From NCBI GenBank assembly GCA_025450445.1, contig JANWHN010000087.1, positions 1-49,247 of the forward strand: 49,247 nt of DNA. The letters run 5' to 3'. The notes beneath the pieces are model-generated. The model did no database searches. It was not told the DNA's origin and worked only from the letters and a program-made list of their open reading frames with translations. Below are positions 17,102 to 25,838 of the stretch, one piece after another. The first letter of the stretch is position 1, and each line of letters starts with the position of its first letter. The stretch is from Anaerolineales bacterium. Its GTDB lineage: Bacteria; Chloroflexota; Anaerolineae; Anaerolineales; UBA11579. The position numbers and the translations under genes are program-made.

Positions 17102-17653
17102 CTATACTAATTTTTTAGCAAAGAACAATGCAATATCCTGATTTTCGTAATAGCGATCGTTGTAACCTGCAAATTCAAAAGCTAGCTTTTGCGCCAGGCG
17201 AATGGCCGGGTGGTTCTTCGATTGCATTTCCATGACCATGCGTTCCTGTTTCTTGTCTCGCGCCCAGGTTTGGGCTGCCAGCGCCAGGCGGCTGCCGATG
17301 CCTTTGCGCCGTTGCGAGGCGCCAACGACGAGGTCGGTGAGCCACGCGGCCCCCGGGGCAACGCCCAGCGAGATACCTGCGTAGCCGACCGGCTGCCCGG
17401 CGCTCTCCGCGACCAGAATGACAGAGCGCTGTTTCCATTCCTTCTCCAACTGCTCTTTCGAACGCGGGTAACCGACTTGCATCGGACGCGGCAGCCGGGC
17501 TTCGCGGAACTTGGCGCCCATCTTTGGCACGCCCTGCTCCATTTCCATTTGCCAAACATATTCGGTGGAATAGCCATGGTCTAACACGAGCAGCAAGCCA
17601 AAATCTGCTTCAGTTGCTGCGCGCACAGTCACTTGCTGTTTGGCGTCATTCAT
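17102..17653 (-). CDS. GNAT-family N-acetyltransferase
   Basis: A 183-residue acetyl-CoA-dependent acyltransferase. The fold is recognisable: VRAATEADFGLLLVLDHG at the start, then the central strand LTDLVVGASQRRKGIGSRL, where Q-R-R-K-G-I-G is the acetyl-CoA pyrophosphate-binding loop. The motif-B region SKNHPAIRLAQKLAFEFAGYNDRYYEN follows. The substrate is unknown. I prefer the ATG at 17653 over the TTG at 17662: it overlaps the upstream stop by eight bases (ATGAATGA), suggesting coupling. The next gene, the 7TM protein, begins 36 bases after its stop. Confidence 0.85.
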   Translation of the reverse strand: MNDAKQQVTVRAATEADFGLLLVLDHGYSTEYVWQMEMEQGVPKMGAKFREARLPRPMQVGYPRSKEQLEKEWKQRSVILVAESAGQPVGYAGISLGVAPGAAWLTDLVVGASQRRKGIGSRLALAAQTWARDKKQERMVMEMQSKNHPAIRLAQKLAFEFAGYNDRYYENQDIALFFAKKLV

Positions 17654-18338
17654 CGACTGCAACTCCGATAGAAACTGGAATACGGCAAGGCGGCAGTTCT
17701 TGGCCTGCGCTGTCGGTCACGACCAACTGCAGCACGTACGCGCCGGGAGGCAGTCGCGACGTGTCCCAGTTCTCGACCAAGATCCCGTCACGAACAACAT
17801 TGCGGCCAGCTTGAATCGTTAACCAGAGTTCTTCTTCGGCGCGCGCCACTTCAAATTTATAAAAACCGAAATTGGGAAGGTCGACCGTCCCGCGCACTTC
17901 AACCGCACCGCTGATCGTTTCGCCTTCAGTGGGGGCGCTGATGATGACGCGATTCGGCACGCAGGCCGCCGGGTCGATACTGACGGTTGGCAGGACGCCG
18001 GATTGGGGAACCGTGCTGGTGGCCGCGGGTTGTGTTCCGCTCGGTGTGCCTAGCCCAAGATCCAAAGTTGGCGTGGAGAGCAAGCTTTGGGCCGGGAGCG
18101 TGGTGGCGACGAATGTAACCATTATGAAAACAAAGACCGCCAGGATCAGCAGAAAGAAAAGAACAACCGCGGCCTGGTTGAGCCGAGACCGGGATGCTTC
18201 GCGTTCGAGACCATAGACCGCGAGCCTGACTTCTTGCCAGGAATTCCAAAAGCGGTAGAGGTAAATGATGCCCCCCAGACCGAGAATGAAATATAAGACC
18301 GCTTCATATTGAACAAAAAAGCGTAATAGTTCTGCCAT
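17646..18338 (-). CDS. Membrane protein with extracytoplasmic Ig-like domain
   Basis: A 230-residue protein of unknown function. It has two N-terminal membrane helices (residues about 10-30 and 52-78), a Thr/Pro-rich linker (85-120), and a beta-sandwich-like domain (125-225). Within that domain, ISAPTEGETISGAVEVRGTV and WDTSRLPPGAYVLQLVVTD resemble bacterial Ig-like repeats. Two cysteines (in AACVPNR and LPPCRIP) could form a disulfide outside the cell. It lies 17 bases downstream of the PNP gene. I do not recognise a named family. Confidence 0.7.
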   Translation of the reverse strand: MAELLRFFVQYEAVLYFILGLGGIIYLYRFWNSWQEVRLAVYGLEREASRSRLNQAAVVLFFLLILAVFVFIMVTFVATTLPAQSLLSTPTLDLGLGTPSGTQPAATSTVPQSGVLPTVSIDPAACVPNRVIISAPTEGETISGAVEVRGTVDLPNFGFYKFEVARAEEELWLTIQAGRNVVRDGILVENWDTSRLPPGAYVLQLVVTDSAGQELPPCRIPVSIGVAVDE

Positions 18339-18355
18339 GCTTTGCCATTGACTTG

Positions 18356-19192
18356 TTACAGTTTGCGGAGCACCCCGCGCACCAGCTTTGTCAACTTGGG
18401 GACCAGCACTTGGCCAGCTTCCAGCACTTCAGCGTGCGTGGTCTCAGTGGCTCCATCTAAATTTGCTTTGTTGCTGATGCCCGAAACGCCCAGCACCCGC
18501 GTCCCACCGTGGCGGGCCACCGTGGCTTCGGGCACTGTAGACATCCCGACCGCGTCCACCCCGGCCGCCCGCAAAAAGCGCAGGTCGGCGGGTGTCTCGA
18601 AGCTGGGGCCGGCCAAACAGCAATAGACGCCTTCGCGTAAGCCAAGTTTTTCTTCTGCCGCCACCTGGCGGGCGAGGCTTTGTAAATCTCGATCGTAAAC
18701 CTTGCTCATATCCGGAAAGCGGGGGCCTAATTCGTCGAGATTGGGTCCGCGCAGTGGATTCTGTCCAGCCATGCCGATTAGATTCAAATGATCGGTGAGC
18801 ATCATCAAATCGCCGGGTTCAAAATCGGGATGGACAGCTCCCGCTGCGTTGGTGACGATCAGGATCTCGATGCCCAATTGCTGCATCACCCTCACCGGTA
18901 GGCCCAGACGCGGCATGTCGTAACCCTCGTAGTAATGGGTGCGTCCCTGCATCACAGCGACGGTTTGCTCCTCAAGAACTCCTAGCACCAATTGCCCGGC
19001 GTGGCCCTCAACGCCAGAAACCGGCCATCCGAGTATTTTTGCATATGGAACCACATCGGCTTTTTCAACCGACTCGGCCAGTGGACCCAAACCAGAACCC
19101 AAAATTAGCCCGATGCGGGGCCTGTGTTTGCTTTGTTTTTTGACTTGTTGGGCTGCTTTTTGTATCTCTTCTAAGGTGAGGAAGTCACCCAT
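18356..19192 (-). CDS. punA: Purine nucleoside phosphorylase (inosine/guanosine type)
   Basis: Splits inosine or guanosine with phosphate into base and ribose-1-phosphate. It is a trimeric PNP family-2 protein: GLILGSGLGPL, the phosphate-site MQGRTHYYEGY, TNAAGAVHPDFEPGDLMMLTDH, the purine-site AGPSFETPADLR, VGMSTVPE, and SNKANL with its Asn. I place the start at ATG 19192 (278 residues), because TTGGAG sits six bases upstream; a TTG at 19204 would destroy that spacing. An extended -10 lies about 47 bases upstream. It complements the MTAP at 4998 and the hypoxanthine phosphoribosyltransferase at 34053. Confidence 0.92.
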   Translation of the reverse strand: MGDFLTLEEIQKAAQQVKKQSKHRPRIGLILGSGLGPLAESVEKADVVPYAKILGWPVSGVEGHAGQLVLGVLEEQTVAVMQGRTHYYEGYDMPRLGLPVRVMQQLGIEILIVTNAAGAVHPDFEPGDLMMLTDHLNLIGMAGQNPLRGPNLDELGPRFPDMSKVYDRDLQSLARQVAAEEKLGLREGVYCCLAGPSFETPADLRFLRAAGVDAVGMSTVPEATVARHGGTRVLGVSGISNKANLDGATETTHAEVLEAGQVLVPKLTKLVRGVLRKL

Positions 19193-19238
19193 CAACTGCT
19201 CCAATTATTAAGTTAATAAGCCCGAGCGGTAAGTGAAG

Positions 19239-19247
19239 ATTATAACA
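19239..19247 (-). promoter_or_regulatory. Extended -10 promoter element for the PNP gene
   Basis: On the minus strand TGT-TATAAT (TATAAT at plus 19239-19244) is an extended -10 with no good -35. Transcription would start near 19232, about 40 bases before the PNP ATG. CCGA/TCGG arms flank it and might be an operator, but they are short. Confidence 0.5.
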
Positions 19248-19266
19248 TTCGGGTGCTTCCAGCAGT

Positions 19267-20301
19267 TCAGTCGGTGAGTACCTTATGAAAAGCGGCTAAA
19301 GTCTTTTCCACCGCTGCGTCATCAATCCAATAGTGAGTAACCGCGCGAAAGCCCCAATATCCGCCGTAACCGATCCGCACACCCTGGTCATTCAGTTTGC
19401 TGGTCAATTCCTCGGGAGTAACTTTTGCGTCTTCAGCCATTTGGAAGCGAATAATGTTGGTGGCCGGCTCGGGGACCTCAAGCGAAGATATCTCTGATAA
19501 ACCCTCGGCGAGCGCCTTGGCTCGTGTGTGGTCTTCAGCCAGCCGATCGACCATCTTTTCCAATGAGATGATGCCCGCCGCGGCCAGTATGCCGGCCTGG
19601 CGCATCCCGCCGCCAAGCTGCTTACGCACACGCGTAGCCTTATGGATGAATTCATGCGAGCCGCAAAGGACCGAGCCGACCGGAGCGCACAGGCCTTTGC
19701 TGAGACAAAACGTAACCGAGTTTGCAGCTGCGACAAGTTTGCTCGCGGGAATACCCAACGCAACGGCGGCATTGAAGATGCGCGCCCCATCGATATGCAG
19801 CATTAAGCCATGCTGTTTCGCGAGATTGCCGACAGACTGAATATATTCCGCGCTCAAGGGAACACCATTGCGCCGATTATGCGTGTTCTCCAAGGCGATC
19901 AATCGCGTGATCGGATAGTGGACATCATCCCCGCGAATCGCTAATTCGATCTCGCCCAGATCAATGGTTCCGTCAACCTGATTTGCTAGCGTGCGCGGCT
20001 GGATCCCGCCAAGAGCGGACATGGCGCCACCCTCATAAAGATACGGGTGCGACAGATCGCCGAGAATAGCTTCATCACCGCGGTTGCAATGGGTCAGCAG
20101 AGCGGCGAGATTGCCCATCGCTCCGGACGGAACAAACAGGCCCGCCTCTTTCCCCATTCGTTGGGCGGCCAGCTCCTGGAGCCGGTTTACGGTCGGGTCT
20201 TCGCCGTATACGTCATCGCCCACCTCGGCGCGGGCCATTGCTTCGCGCATCTCAGGCGTTGGCCAAGTCACGGTATCCGAACGCAGATCGATGGTGTTCA
20301 T
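19267..20301 (-). CDS. ltaE: Low-specificity L-threonine aldolase
   Basis: A PLP enzyme of fold type I that cleaves L-threonine/allo-threonine into glycine and acetaldehyde. The 344-residue protein begins [22 protein letters not shown] and has [17 protein letters not shown], both typical. The PLP-contacting [10 protein letters not shown] (Asp) and the Schiff-base lysine in [13 protein letters not shown] are intact, and [16 protein letters not shown] matches the family. It follows rluD by 15 bases and seems to be the last gene of the long minus-strand run starting at 30325. A related serine or beta-hydroxy-aspartate specificity cannot be excluded. Confidence 0.93.
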   Translation of the reverse strand: MNTIDLRSDTVTWPTPEMREAMARAEVGDDVYGEDPTVNRLQELAAQRMGKEAGLFVPSGAMGNLAALLTHCNRGDEAILGDLSHPYLYEGGAMSALGGIQPRTLANQVDGTIDLGEIELAIRGDDVHYPITRLIALENTHNRRNGVPLSAEYIQSVGNLAKQHGLMLHIDGARIFNAAVALGIPASKLVAAANSVTFCLSKGLCAPVGSVLCGSHEFIHKATRVRKQLGGGMRQAGILAAAGIISLEKMVDRLAEDHTRAKALAEGLSEISSLEVPEPATNIIRFQMAEDAKVTPEELTSKLNDQGVRIGYGGYWGFRAVTHYWIDDAAVEKTLAAFHKVLTD

Positions 20302-20316
20302 TGCGAAGCCGCCATT

Positions 20317-21252
20317 CTAAGCCCGTTGGCGCACGCGCAAAGTGTCCAAGACCTTCTGAAGATCCGCAGGCAAAGGCGCCTCAAACGTTGAATTCTGTTC
20401 GTCCCCTGGCAGCAGTAAGCTTAATTTGGCGGCATGCAAGAAATGTCTGTTTAGCGGAAGGGCTGGTTTACGCTTATGGCCATAAACCTTGTCGCCAACG
20501 ACCGGGCAACCGATAAATGCCATATGCACCCTGATCTGATGAGTGCGACCTGTGCGCGGGCTAACTTCAAGCAGCGTATGCTCCGGAAATTTCTCCAGGG
20601 TTTTATACTCGCTAAAGGCATCCCTTCCTTTCGCGGGGGTTACCACGGCCATGCGCTTGCGCTCGCGCGGGTCCCGCCCGATGGTCGCGTCCACGCGTCC
20701 GTTAGCTGAGGGCGGATGCCCTTCCACCAAAGCAATGTAAGTTTTCTTGACTTCGCGAGATTGAAATTGATCTTGCAATGAACGCTGCGCCAGCTCATTT
20801 TTTGCCAGCACGATAAGCCCAGACGTATCTTTATCCAATCGATGGACCAGCCCAGGCCTTCGCTCTCCGCCCACTCCTTCAATTTCTGGGGCATGAGCTA
20901 ACACTGCATGGATCAATGTGCCGTGGGCGTGCCCTGCCGCGGGGTGCACAACTAATCCCGCCGGCTTGTTTACTACGATCACATCCTTATTTTCGAAAAC
21001 TATAACAAGGGGGATGTTTTCAGGAACAAGCTCTGTTGCCATAGGTGCAGGGACAAACAGTTCGATCTGCTCGCCGCCCTCAAGGCTGAGGCCAGATTTG
21101 GTTACAACGCGATTATTAACCTTTAGCTGCCCATCTTTTATGAGGTTTTGCAGGCGCGCCCGCGAATGCTGCGGAAGCGCGGCAGCCAAAAATCGATCCA
21201 GACGCTGCGGTTCTCCGGAAGGGACGCTAAATTTATGGAGAGACCCGGCCAC
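20317..21252 (-). CDS. rluD: Ribosomal large-subunit pseudouridine synthase, RluD-like
   Basis: Isomerises uridines in 23S rRNA. The 311-residue protein has an N-terminal S4 domain (about 12-70, [20 protein letters not shown]), then the RluA-family catalytic domain with the active Asp in [37 protein letters not shown] closes the active site. The GTG start at 21252 directly follows the lspA stop (TGA-GTG), so translation is coupled. An lspA-rluD pair is a widespread bacterial arrangement. Confidence 0.94.
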   Translation of the reverse strand: MAGSLHKFSVPSGEPQRLDRFLAAALPQHSRARLQNLIKDGQLKVNNRVVTKSGLSLEGGEQIELFVPAPMATELVPENIPLVIVFENKDVIVVNKPAGLVVHPAAGHAHGTLIHAVLAHAPEIEGVGGERRPGLVHRLDKDTSGLIVLAKNELAQRSLQDQFQSREVKKTYIALVEGHPPSANGRVDATIGRDPRERKRMAVVTPAKGRDAFSEYKTLEKFPEHTLLEVSPRTGRTHQIRVHMAFIGCPVVGDKVYGHKRKPALPLNRHFLHAAKLSLLLPGDEQNSTFEAPLPADLQKVLDTLRVRQRA

Positions 21253-21810
21253 TCAGGCTTGTTCCTCGACCAAGACCTCTTCGGATGCTGGTTCCGAGCC
21301 GCCGCCGAACCAAATGCCAAGCAGCAAAACGATCACACCGACTGTGATGCTGGTGTCGGCCACATTAAAGACCGGGAATTGGGCGACCGAAATAAAATCG
21401 GTCACATAACCGTGTTGGAGTCGATCGATCAGGTTGCCGAGTGCCCCGCCGAGCTGCAGACCCATCGCCACTCGCAGAGCCCAGTCGCCGCGCTCGATCC
21501 GCGGAAAGTAGTAAATGATGAGCAATGCCACCACAACGGCCAAAATGGTGAAGATGCCTGCGCCCTCTTGAAAAAAACCGAAAGCCGCGCCGCTGTTGCG
21601 CCAATGCAGAATGCGAACCTCAGGCGGAAGCCATTCCAGGGGACGAATTGATTCGCCAAATGCCAGGTTGTCGCGCACCCAGGATTTGGTCCATTGGTCG
21701 AGGAAGAAGACCAAGCCGAAGATAGCTACGAGCGATAAGTAGCCACTTAGAAAAGGGCGGCGCGGAGGCGCAACAGGTTGAGCGAATTGTTCAGTCTGCG
21801 TAGATTCCAT
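21253..21810 (-). CDS. lspA: Lipoprotein signal peptidase (signal peptidase II)
   Basis: The membrane aspartic protease that removes signal peptides from Lgt-modified prolipoproteins. Its 185 residues contain four hydrophobic helices and the family boxes: FFLDQWTKSWV, WRNSGAAFGFF, and the two catalytic aspartates in GALGNLIDR and FNVADTSITVG. N- and C-terminal tails are slightly longer than usual, with an acidic tail (EPASEEVLVEEQA). Its partner enzyme Lgt is at 10489. It sits just downstream of the methyltransferase gene (24-base gap). Confidence 0.94.
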   Translation of the reverse strand: MESTQTEQFAQPVAPPRRPFLSGYLSLVAIFGLVFFLDQWTKSWVRDNLAFGESIRPLEWLPPEVRILHWRNSGAAFGFFQEGAGIFTILAVVVALLIIYYFPRIERGDWALRVAMGLQLGGALGNLIDRLQHGYVTDFISVAQFPVFNVADTSITVGVIVLLLGIWFGGGSEPASEEVLVEEQA

Positions 21811-21834
21811 GCAATCTCTTCGAAGAACGCTATT

Positions 21835-22695
21835 TTACCCGCGGTATCTTCCGACTACATCCAGTTGGTGGGCGATGTAAACTAACTGTGCGTTAGCTAA
21901 TTGAGTTCGACGGACTTCCAGCCAGTCCTTTAATTTATTTTGATCCGAACCCGGGAAATTTTTAAGGGCCCCTTCGACAGTCAGCAAGATGCACTCGAGA
22001 AAGTAAGCTTCGTCGGCCGGATAGGTCGAATGTTGCGGCCGGACAATCCAATCTGAGCTGCCCGTTGCTAATATCTCGGCGCCGGCCGCGGGCAGCGCGG
22101 TCAAGAGATGTCGGCCCGTTTTGCTGTCGCCCGACGGCTTTCCGTCAACGACCCGCTCGTCCATCGTGCGATGATAAGCAGCCAGGATTTTCGACTCGAA
22201 CTCAGCATCGACTTCCGGCTGAAATGTGCTCAGCCCGTCATAGTTGATCGGGAAGTAAAAGAGGCCTCCAAGTTTCAAAGAAGCCAGCAAGCGTGGAATT
22301 GCAAAGTTAAGGTCGAGCAGATCCAGCAAGGCGTGGCCAATAAGCAGATCCCACTTTTCGCCACGCTTGCTCTCAAGAAATGAGTAGGCGTCTTCGCGGA
22401 CAACGTTGAACTGAGTCACATTGGGATCGACAGCATTCAGGGAATTCTTAGCGACGGTTAGATTCTCAGGAATTTCGTCGACAAGCGTGCATTCTGCTCT
22501 GTTCAGCAACCCATGATCGAGCAAGCGTGCAGCCATCGAGCCGACCCCGGCGCCAAGTTCGAGCACTCGTAAAGGATGCGAGGCGGATGCCAGCGCTTTT
22601 TCTAACGAATTCCAGACATGCATATTAAAGGAGCGGGCATCAACCGTGCGCTTGGCCAGTAGGTAGCGCTGGTAATCAAAGCGAGGCGTGTTCAT
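21835..22695 (-). CDS. Class I SAM-dependent methyltransferase
   Basis: A 286-residue Rossmann-fold methyltransferase. The SAM-binding loop is VLELGAGVGSMAARLL (residues 44-59), with the acidic end of strand 2 at TLVDEI and motif-IV-like DLLIGHALLDLLD. The N-terminal NTPRFDYQRYLLAKRTVDARSFN may close over the substrate. The substrate is unknown. It overlaps the FkbM gene by ATGA and lies in the cluster with GTP cyclohydrolase II, the RibD-type reductase, the PTPS-like protein and the GT4 enzyme. A role in modifying the product of that cluster is my inference. Confidence 0.82.
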   Translation of the reverse strand: MNTPRFDYQRYLLAKRTVDARSFNMHVWNSLEKALASASHPLRVLELGAGVGSMAARLLDHGLLNRAECTLVDEIPENLTVAKNSLNAVDPNVTQFNVVREDAYSFLESKRGEKWDLLIGHALLDLLDLNFAIPRLLASLKLGGLFYFPINYDGLSTFQPEVDAEFESKILAAYHRTMDERVVDGKPSGDSKTGRHLLTALPAAGAEILATGSSDWIVRPQHSTYPADEAYFLECILLTVEGALKNFPGSDQNKLKDWLEVRRTQLANAQLVYIAHQLDVVGRYRG

Positions 22696-23450
22696 TCTTT
22701 CACCAGTTGCGCGTAAACTTCCCCAGCGCGCGCTTCTTGCTTAATCATCGCGAGTTCAGCTTTTATCGATTGTGCATCTACCCAATTTGGCAAATCGAGC
22801 CGGGGATACTCAGAACGGATCAGGTTAAATCGATAATCACCTAGCTCCGTCAATCGGTCCACACAGGCGAGCGCAATTTGCATTGCCGCCGGGACATATT
22901 CAAAAGATAAAGTTTTGATTGGCTGAGACAGACCGAGCACGACTTCAAGCTCGTAACCTTCAACGTCAATCTTACAAAAGACTGGCAGCTCATGTTCGGC
23001 GATCAATAAGTCCAGCGTGGTGACCTCAACTTTGACCTTATCATCCCAGTCGACCTTGGCGAAGCTTAGCGTCTTGCCGACTTGACCTGCCCATTCAGAG
23101 GAAAGAGTTGAAACAGTAGGCGCCTGAGTGCTGATCAGCATCTCATGGCTCCCGGGTTTTGCTCCGGCCCCCTTGACAAGGATATTAAGCTTAGGATTCC
23201 TGCCATAGAGCTTTTTCAACACCGAAATAAAAAGAGGTTGAGGCTCTAAAGCAATGACCCTGGCGCCAACTGCTAACAGGGCGCCGGTTCGGTTTCCTAC
23301 GTGGGCGCCAATATCGAAACACAGCTCGCCGGGGGAAACAAACTGGGCGTACAACTTCCGCCACCCACGCGCTCTACCGGGAATGGCGTAATACAGCAAC
23401 AAAGAACGCGCCAACCCCCATGCAGCGGCCGGCGAAGGACCTTTATTCAA
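22692..23450 (-). CDS. FkbM-family methyltransferase
   Basis: A 252-residue SAM-dependent methyltransferase. FDIGAHVGNRTGALLAVGARVIALEPQP (start near residue 44) is the FkbM-type SAM site, and FCKIDVEGYELEVVLGLSQPI is the diagnostic FkbM motif with Asp and Glu. This family O-methylates sugars or other hydroxyls in natural products and glycans. The likely start is TTG at 23450; no clear Shine-Dalgarno is seen, so the N-terminus is uncertain. It follows the 4-TM gene by 18 bases and overlaps the next methyltransferase by four. Confidence 0.86.
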   Translation of the reverse strand: MNKGPSPAAAWGLARSLLLYYAIPGRARGWRKLYAQFVSPGELCFDIGAHVGNRTGALLAVGARVIALEPQPLFISVLKKLYGRNPKLNILVKGAGAKPGSHEMLISTQAPTVSTLSSEWAGQVGKTLSFAKVDWDDKVKVEVTTLDLLIAEHELPVFCKIDVEGYELEVVLGLSQPIKTLSFEYVPAAMQIALACVDRLTELGDYRFNLIRSEYPRLDLPNWVDAQSIKAELAMIKQEARAGEVYAQLVKE

Positions 23451-23468
23451 CTGTTTTGAAATTTGAAA

Positions 23469-23813
23469 CTAAGCCTTGCCTTGCACACGTTTGAGGTTTA
23501 GCCACAAGAACACGATCAACAGAGCCTCAACGGCTTTGGTTGTGTAGCCCAGCGCGCCTTTCTCTGGAGCAATGGCAAAAAATGCCACGATAGTTGCGAG
23601 GGTATAGGCCATAAACGCGTAATGGATCAAGACTTGCTGCCCTGCCGGAGTTCGGAAAATCACTGCAGCCAGTAGTCCCAAATATCCGAGACCGTTCAGG
23701 ATGAAGAGCACGTCCGGGGGATGACCGGGTGCAAAGCCAAGCATAACCAAGTGTACAAATGCGGTGAATAAAGTGAGGATGATGATCAGGAAACGTGTTG
23801 ATTTTTCGTTCAC
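23469..23813 (-). CDS. Small four-helix membrane protein, unknown function
   Basis: A 114-residue protein with four hydrophobic helices (about residues 7-26, 35-52, 62-80 and 90-107) and almost no loops. It starts with GTG at 23813, 14 bases after the GT4 stop, and ends 18 bases before the FkbM gene. Its helix spacing resembles small bacterial membrane proteins without known activity. Tight placement suggests it serves the same membrane pathway, but I recognise no family. Confidence 0.65.
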   Translation of the reverse strand: MNEKSTRFLIIILTLFTAFVHLVMLGFAPGHPPDVLFILNGLGYLGLLAAVIFRTPAGQQVLIHYAFMAYTLATIVAFFAIAPEKGALGYTTKAVEALLIVFLWLNLKRVQGKA

Positions 23814-23827
23814 GGGTCCTCCAAGAC

Positions 23828-24910
23828 CTAATGGGGGTTTTGCAAATTATAGCCGGAAAGAAATTTCTCTATGTTCGCCAAACTTTTTTGCCAGGTCGGG
23901 TGCTCTGTATATCTTTTCCGCGCAGCAATGCCCATACCTGCAAGTAGTGCCCGATCTTCTTGTAATCGCCTCAAGTAATCGGTCAACTCTTCAGCAATAT
24001 CGACATTAATCAAAAATCCATTTTCGCCATGAGAGATCATCTCGCTCGCCGCGCCCGCCCGCGTACCGACCGCGGGCAGCCCGAAACTCATGCCTTCCAA
24101 ATAAGCGATGCCGTAACCCTCGTATGAGGATGGAACCACGAGCACGTGGCTCTTTCGCAAAACAGGAGCCAGCTCCTGTTCGTCCAAAAAGCCAAAAAAC
24201 TGCGCCCGTTCTTTGAGGTCTAGCCGCGTTACTAAGCGCTTCAAACTGGCCGCGTAGCTCGGCTCAGCATCTCCGCCACCCACCAAAGAGACGCTGACAT
24301 CTAGCAGCGATGTAATGGCTCGAATCAGAACATCTGGCGCCTTTCGGCGGATCAGGCTTCCCAAGAAGACGATTTGCAATGGTCCCGGGCGCTTTGCTCT
24401 TTCGCGAATCTCCCCATCGGTGATATCGGGGTTCATACGATCCCCGCCAGGCTGAGCTACGATGCTGGGTTTCGCCTCCATAAGGCCTTCAACAACCCGT
24501 TGGGTTGTGAAACTATTGAACACAAAACCATCCACGCTGTTTAGATATTTGCGCTCGACCATTCGATAAAACGCGTTCAGCAGGCCAAAATGTTTCTCGC
24601 TGCTGCGCAGGTGGTGAACAATCGAAATGATCGGTAAGCTTGTCCGATCCTTTAGCTTGCGGTTAAGAAAAAATAATGAGGGGTGATTTAGCTCGTCCTG
24701 AAGAAGAAGGCCGAGGTTTAAGTTCTTGATCCGGTCGAAAAGCGTTTCAGAAAAATTATCGACAAGATGGCTTAGGTAATTTCGCCAGGGCAATGATATG
24801 ACTTCGATCTCGTGGCCACTACTCCGCAGATAATCAACTAATTTACGATCATACAAGTAACCCCCGGAAGCCTGATCAATGCTTCCATAGATCACTAATC
24901 CGATCCGCAC
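23828..24910 (-). CDS. GT4-family glycosyltransferase
   Basis: A 360-residue GT-B-fold glycosyltransferase. The N-terminal half starts MRIGLVIYGSIDQASGGYLYD, with the Gly-rich acceptor loop. The C-terminal half has IVFLGSLIRRKAPDVLIRA and the nucleotide-sugar site VVPSSYEGYGIAYLEGMSFGLPAVGT, including the E-x7-E pair of retaining GT4 enzymes. The donor and acceptor cannot be read. It overlaps the PTPS-like gene by one base (stop and start share a base), so glycosylation and pterin-type chemistry are genetically coupled here. Confidence 0.88.
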   Translation of the reverse strand: MRIGLVIYGSIDQASGGYLYDRKLVDYLRSSGHEIEVISLPWRNYLSHLVDNFSETLFDRIKNLNLGLLLQDELNHPSLFFLNRKLKDRTSLPIISIVHHLRSSEKHFGLLNAFYRMVERKYLNSVDGFVFNSFTTQRVVEGLMEAKPSIVAQPGGDRMNPDITDGEIRERAKRPGPLQIVFLGSLIRRKAPDVLIRAITSLLDVSVSLVGGGDAEPSYAASLKRLVTRLDLKERAQFFGFLDEQELAPVLRKSHVLVVPSSYEGYGIAYLEGMSFGLPAVGTRAGAASEMISHGENGFLINVDIAEELTDYLRRLQEDRALLAGMGIAARKRYTEHPTWQKSLANIEKFLSGYNLQNPH

Positions 24911-25287
24911 TAGAATTCCAGTCGATAGCTGGCCCAGGCATTTTCATTTTCCCAGAGTTGGACGCTAAGCGCTTGCAGGTTCTGAGATTTAAGGCGTTCA
25001 AACAGAGCAGAACAAAGGATGCGAACAAAATGCTCGAGCGATGGATTTAGACCGGCGAATTCAGGCAGCTCGTTCAGATCAGCTTCGCGATATCGAACTA
25101 GTACATTGTCCAGGTTTTTTTCCACATCGAGCAAGTCAACCAGATACCCGTGCCTATCCAGCTTTTCGCCCTCCAGCCGTAATTCGAGCTTGTACGGATG
25201 GCTATGCGGGTCGTTCTCAGCGCCCCAGTCCCCGCCGATTAAATGATGGTATGCCCGAAAATCTCGGCTAAGCGCGAGGGTGAACAC
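24910..25287 (-). CDS. 6-pyruvoyl-tetrahydropterin synthase / QueD-like protein
   Basis: A 125-residue T-fold protein. PTPS and QueD act on 7,8-dihydroneopterin triphosphate using a three-histidine zinc site and a Cys/Asp/His catalytic relay. Histidines are placed correctly: one near residue 14-15 (AYHH) and H-S-H in PHSHPYKLEL. A PSLEHF segment stands where PTSEN usually occurs, and LWENENAWASY corresponds to the C-terminal Glu strand. The family catalytic cysteine, normally a few residues before the H-x-H, is not present (the segment reads AENDPHSHP). It probably does related but different chemistry. Confidence 0.75.
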   Translation of the reverse strand: MFTLALSRDFRAYHHLIGGDWGAENDPHSHPYKLELRLEGEKLDRHGYLVDLLDVEKNLDNVLVRYREADLNELPEFAGLNPSLEHFVRILCSALFERLKSQNLQALSVQLWENENAWASYRLEF

Positions 25288-25296
25288 TGAACTGAT

Positions 25297-25779
25297 CTAG
25301 AAGACGGGCGGCTTGGAAGTAACTACGAACCACGTGTAGTAGACCCACACGCCTAAAACGGTCGTAAGAAAATAAAGAGCGTAGGCCGTGCGCATGACGG
25401 GCTTGTAATTTTCGAAGCGCATGAACTTCGGGACCAACTTGTGACCGCGCAAAACCACAAAGTTCCCAAGCAGAAAGGCGAAGACGCCCAACCCGGCGTG
25501 CAGCATCGTCACTTGATAAAAGATCGGCTCACGCGGACCGCCGCTATCGCGGATGATGAAATCGCGATATGGCAGGATCATCAACCAGAGCACGAGAATC
25601 ACGTTGAGAATCGCTCCGCTCGTTTGCACCCACTTGTGGGTGTCATATTTCCCTTTGATCGCTAGGAAGAACCCGACGCTGAACAGAGTAATAACGAGCA
25701 AACTGAGCGTGAGTGTCATATCCGCGGCGAAGTTTGCATTTGTGCCAAGAAAACCGGGTTGATGCAAAAAGTCAGTCAC
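25297..25779 (-). CDS. DUF420-like membrane protein
   Basis: A 160-residue protein with four membrane helices (about 20-40, 50-69, 92-110 and 130-150). Histidines lie at helix ends (THKWVQ, TMLHAGLGVF), and a PGFLGTNANFAADMTL opening resembles DUF420/YozB proteins, which are sometimes found near cytochrome oxidase assembly genes. Function is unknown. It starts 59 bases after the ADH-like gene and precedes the PTPS-like gene by nine bases, so it is in the same transcript. Confidence 0.7.
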   Translation of the reverse strand: MTDFLHQPGFLGTNANFAADMTLTLSLLVITLFSVGFFLAIKGKYDTHKWVQTSGAILNVILVLWLMILPYRDFIIRDSGGPREPIFYQVTMLHAGLGVFAFLLGNFVVLRGHKLVPKFMRFENYKPVMRTAYALYFLTTVLGVWVYYTWFVVTSKPPVF

Positions 25780-25838
25780 GTCGTCCTCCGGACTCAGATA
25801 ACGATAAATGCTCCCTAGTTTTACTATGAAACTGGTTT

